Source: Chitinophagaceae bacterium (GTDB lineage Bacteria > Bacteroidota > Bacteroidia > Chitinophagales > Chitinophagaceae). From it: DNA of 6,565 nucleotides. Below, in pieces: positions 5,568-6,565 of the stretch (the first letter of the stretch is position 1; every line of letters begins with the position of its first letter). Location: assembly GCA_019747455.1 (NCBI GenBank), contig JAIEQT010000579.1, positions 1 through 6,565 on the forward strand, written 5' to 3'. The position numbers and the translations under genes were made by a program. The notes beneath the pieces were generated by a model. That model made no database searches and was not told the origin of the DNA. It saw only the letters and a program-made list of their open reading frames with translations.

Positions 5568-5590
5568 ACATGTTCTGTTTTTGAACATGT
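5568..5590. promoter_or_regulatory. Inverted repeat upstream of the integrase, possible operator or hairpin
   Basis: ACATGTTC (5568-5575) and GAACATGT (5583-5590) are exact reverse complements around TGTTTTT. The site ends 49 bases before the integrase ATG. It could be a dimeric repressor site controlling the integrase or a hairpin in its leader. No TAnnTTTG box is visible between it and the ATG. Confidence 0.45.
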
Positions 5591-5639
5591 ATTTTCTAAG
5601 GATAATTCCGGTTCTAATTTTAACCTGAAATCATTAGTT

Positions 5640-6565
5640 ATGTTAGGCAAGAATTTCAACCTGCTTTTTTATCTGAAAAAGCCAAAGAATTACACCGATG
5701 GAGCGCGGCCAATTTACATGCGTATTACCGTTGATGGGATAGCAAAAGAGATTGCCACCGCGCGGGTATGTGATCCCAAATTATGGATACCGCATCTTGA
5801 ATGTTCGAACGGAAAAAGCGAATCGCAAAAAGAGCTGAACGAACATCTTTCCATTCTTAAACTGAAAGTATTTGATGCCCGGCGCGTATTACTCGAAAAC
5901 GACAAAGAGATCACGGCAGAAAGCATAAGAAATATGCTTACTGGCCGTGAAGATAAAGGCCGGATGATCCTCGAAATCTTCCAGCAACACAACGAGCAGA
6001 TGGCGGCACTGGTGGGAAAAGACTTTGCACCGGGAACAATGGAGCGTTACAAAACTTCATTGGAACATACACGCGCTTTTATAAAATGGAAGTTTGGTAC
6101 TGAAGATTTACCCATCAGCAAACTAAGTTTTGAATTCGCCACTGACTATGAATTCTGGTTAAAGACTGTTCGGAAGTGTGCGCACAATACCTCAATTAAG
6201 TATGTGGCGAATTTCAAAAAGATAGTCAACCATTGTGTAAGAAACGGCTGGCTTACCCGTGATCCTTTCCTGGGCTATAAAATGATCAAAAAGGAAGTGG
6301 ATGTTAATCCATTGACAAAGGAAGAATTGCAGGTACTACGGGAAAAACTATTTGCAAGCGTTCGTATGGATCAGGTAAGAGATATATTTCTATTCTGTTG
6401 CTATACAGGATTGGCTTATGCAGACATTCACAAACTTAAGCGTTCAGAAATTGTTATAGGTGTAGACGGAGGCAAATGGATCTTCACCAGCCGCTTGAAA
6501 ACGGATAGTGCTTCGCGAATACCATTGCTGCCGGAAGCATTACGAATAATGGAAAAGTACAACGA
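5640..6565 (+). CDS. Tyrosine recombinase / integrase, CTnDOT-like Bacteroidota type (3' end cut by window)
   Basis: 308 codons are visible before the right edge. Residues about 5-95 are the arm-type DNA-binding domain usual in Bacteroidota integrases (NFNLLFYLKKPKNYTDGARP, then the Cys-Asp-Pro-x-x-Trp region). Residues about 107-210 are the SAM-like core-binding domain (FAPGTMERYKTSLEH, NTSIKYVANFKKIV, RNGWLTRDPF). The catalytic domain starts near 224 (NPLTKEELQVLR). The position of the first catalytic Arg reads TGLAYAD (256-262), with Ala259 where most family members have Arg; CTnDOT-type integrases are known to deviate here. The catalytic Lys is probably Lys287 (RLKT). The HxxR block and nucleophilic Tyr would lie beyond the window, so activity cannot be judged. 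Sampled lines of this gene are about 47-52% GC against 27-42% in tatD, which suggests acquisition. It reads away from tRNA-Ser. Confidence 0.92.
   Translation, partial: MLGKNFNLLFYLKKPKNYTDGARPIYMRITVDGIAKEIATARVCDPKLWIPHLECSNGKSESQKELNEHLSILKLKVFDARRVLLENDKEITAESIRNMLTGREDKGRMILEIFQQHNEQMAALVGKDFAPGTMERYKTSLEHTRAFIKWKFGTEDLPISKLSFEFATDYEFWLKTVRKCAHNTSIKYVANFKKIVNHCVRNGWLTRDPFLGYKMIKKEVDVNPLTKEELQVLREKLFASVRMDQVRDIFLFCCYTGLAYADIHKLKRSEIVIGVDGGKWIFTSRLKTDSASRIPLLPEALRIMEKYN

Noticed and set aside
5450..5992. Minus-strand ORFs at 5450-5659 and 5714-5992
   Set aside because: The first runs through the repeat-bearing spacer without protein-like features; the second is antisense to the integrase arm-binding domain.

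Overview
The window looks like a chromosomal segment from a Bacteroidota bacterium. The evidence is a TonB-dependent receptor with an N-terminal carboxypeptidase-regulatory-like domain, promoter elements resembling the Bacteroidota -7 consensus TAnnTTTG, no Shine-Dalgarno-like sites at starts, a CTnDOT-type tyrosine integrase, and AT-rich DNA. A Chitinophagaceae-like member is plausible, but the family is a guess.

Layout. (1) 1-3027, minus strand: a large outer-membrane TonB-dependent receptor (936 aa), followed 29 bases later by the start of a lipoprotein gene that runs off the left edge. (2) 3028-3200: a divergent promoter region that is almost entirely an array of nine consecutive 11-bp units, each starting TTAA or a close variant. 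This is the architecture bound by PhoB/PhoP-type response regulators, and a -7-like box lies just outside each end. (3) 3201-4184, plus: a secreted purple (type 5) acid phosphatase-like metallophosphoesterase with a strong terminator. (4) 4255-4421: an intergenic stretch with a 42-codon His-rich small ORF and two hairpins, the second followed by a T-rich tract, which resembles an attenuator leader. (5) 4422-5195, plus: a TatD-family metal-dependent hydrolase. (6) 5201-5450: a promoter, a decayed tRNA-Ser copy carrying two nearly identical GC-rich palindromes, an intact tRNA-Ser(GGA), and a terminator. (7) 5451-6565: a spacer with two perfect inverted repeats, then a tyrosine recombinase open at the right edge, with base composition richer in GC than the genes to its left.

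How the parts may work together. The divergent receptor/lipoprotein operon and the secreted phosphatase share one control region. The simplest reading is a phosphate-scavenging unit: the phosphatase releases phosphate from esters outside the inner membrane and the receptor imports a phosphorus-containing ligand or cofactor. The phosphatase family and the repeat periodicity are visible in the sequence; the Pho assignment is inference. The right part looks like the edge of an integrative element lying against a tRNA-Ser gene. The points most worth checking are the 11-bp phased array, the hybrid tRNA/palindrome relic, and the His-rich leader-like ORF that is not next to any histidine gene in this window.
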